Virus record (IMG/VR): IMGVR_UViG_3300024520_000121
Coordinates: 1-47,002 of that record
DNA from: a virus
Direction: 5' to 3' (one strand)
Length of the DNA: 47,002 bases
The notes beneath the pieces were generated by a model that saw only the letters and a program-made list of their open reading frames with translations, searched no databases and was not told the origin of the DNA. The translations under genes and the position numbers were made by a program. Below are positions 46,844-47,002 of the stretch, piece after piece. Each line of letters starts with the position of its first letter. Position 1 is the first letter of the stretch.

Positions 46844-47002
46844 GCTCAACAGAATGTGGATTATCAGACCCATGCCAACGGGGAGGGAATCGCCGGGGAT
46901 CGGACCGGTGCGCGGGAACTCGAGGATTGGAAGCGGAACTCCCGGCGATTGTTTGGGCCCAACTCGGTCGAGGGATGGTTCGCTAGCTCGGCACCGAAAA
47001 AG
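46844..47002. repeat. Right copy of terminal direct repeat
   Basis: Matches bases 1-159 except at 46971, 46972 and 46986 (G/A, A/G and A/G relative to the left copy). It follows a nine-G run at 46804-46812 and ends the contig. Together with the left copy it indicates terminal redundancy or circular closure. Confidence 0.9.

Noticed and set aside
46624-46986. 120-codon plus-strand frame running into the right terminal repeat
   Set aside because: Pro/Trp-rich start derives from the CTGGACCCC repeats, no ribosome site, and the frame is not preserved as a gene at the left repeat copy.
1-47002. CRISPR array, tRNA genes, integrase or attachment site
   Set aside because: No regularly spaced repeat array, no convincing cloverleaf seen by eye, and no recombinase gene; a tRNA scan was not possible.

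Overview
This window looks like an essentially complete genome of a tailed bacteriophage with a short-tail (podovirus-type) virion. The first 159 bases recur at the last 159 bases with three mismatches, so the contig is either terminally redundant or circularly closed (about 46.8 kb of unique sequence). Nearly every gene has a Shine-Dalgarno site or a stop/start overlap (ATGA, TGATG, GTGA), so the host is a bacterium. Two predicted lipoproteins beside a membrane coiled-coil protein resemble spanins, which would suit a Gram-negative host. I see no integrase, DNA polymerase, primase, helicase, RNA polymerase or tRNA, so replication and transcription probably rely on the host.

Layout. (1) 1-2116, plus strand: terminal repeat, a 21-codon leader, two small Cys-containing proteins, a conserved phage protein of the GP88/DUF7227-like type, a 29-residue membrane peptide, a strong terminator and an XRE-type regulator. 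(2) 14517 down to 2152, minus strand: SSB, a RecE-like exonuclease, a candidate annealing protein, a 26-residue membrane peptide, a PAPS-reductase-like ATPase, a C5-cytosine methyltransferase and a nuclease-like protein. The same strand continues into a beta-helix spike, small HTH and unknown genes, and a structural block with a 1064-residue glycosidase-like protein. (3) 14635-18721, plus strand: a ribbon-helix-helix regulator under a recognisable promoter, then a dense run of small, mostly cysteine-rich (zinc-ribbon) proteins ending in a Tat-signal protein. (4) 46514 down to 18654, minus strand: the late virion operon. In transcription order it holds a possible small terminase, large terminase, portal, scaffold, major capsid protein, tail adaptor, five tandem paralogous mini-proteins, a nozzle-like protein carrying two LamG-like insertions, three internal-virion-type proteins (228, 429 and 1982 residues), a secreted DUF5060-type glycosidase and a spanin-like set.

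How it fits together. Units 2 and 3 diverge from 14518-14634. There a sigma70-like promoter overlaps two direct CGAGTAT repeats one helical turn apart, a plausible operator for the ribbon-helix-helix protein. Units 1 and 4 diverge from the terminal-repeat region, which lies next to the terminase genes as expected for packaging. A 10-base motif (GAGTCACCGG on the coding strand) sits 11-12 nt before the start codons of three virion genes (portal, scaffold and the 118-residue protein of unit 2) and may mark late genes. The least explained parts are the five-gene paralog array, the zinc-ribbon cassette, the methyltransferase/PAPS-reductase-like/nuclease set, and the two unrelated glycosidase-like proteins.
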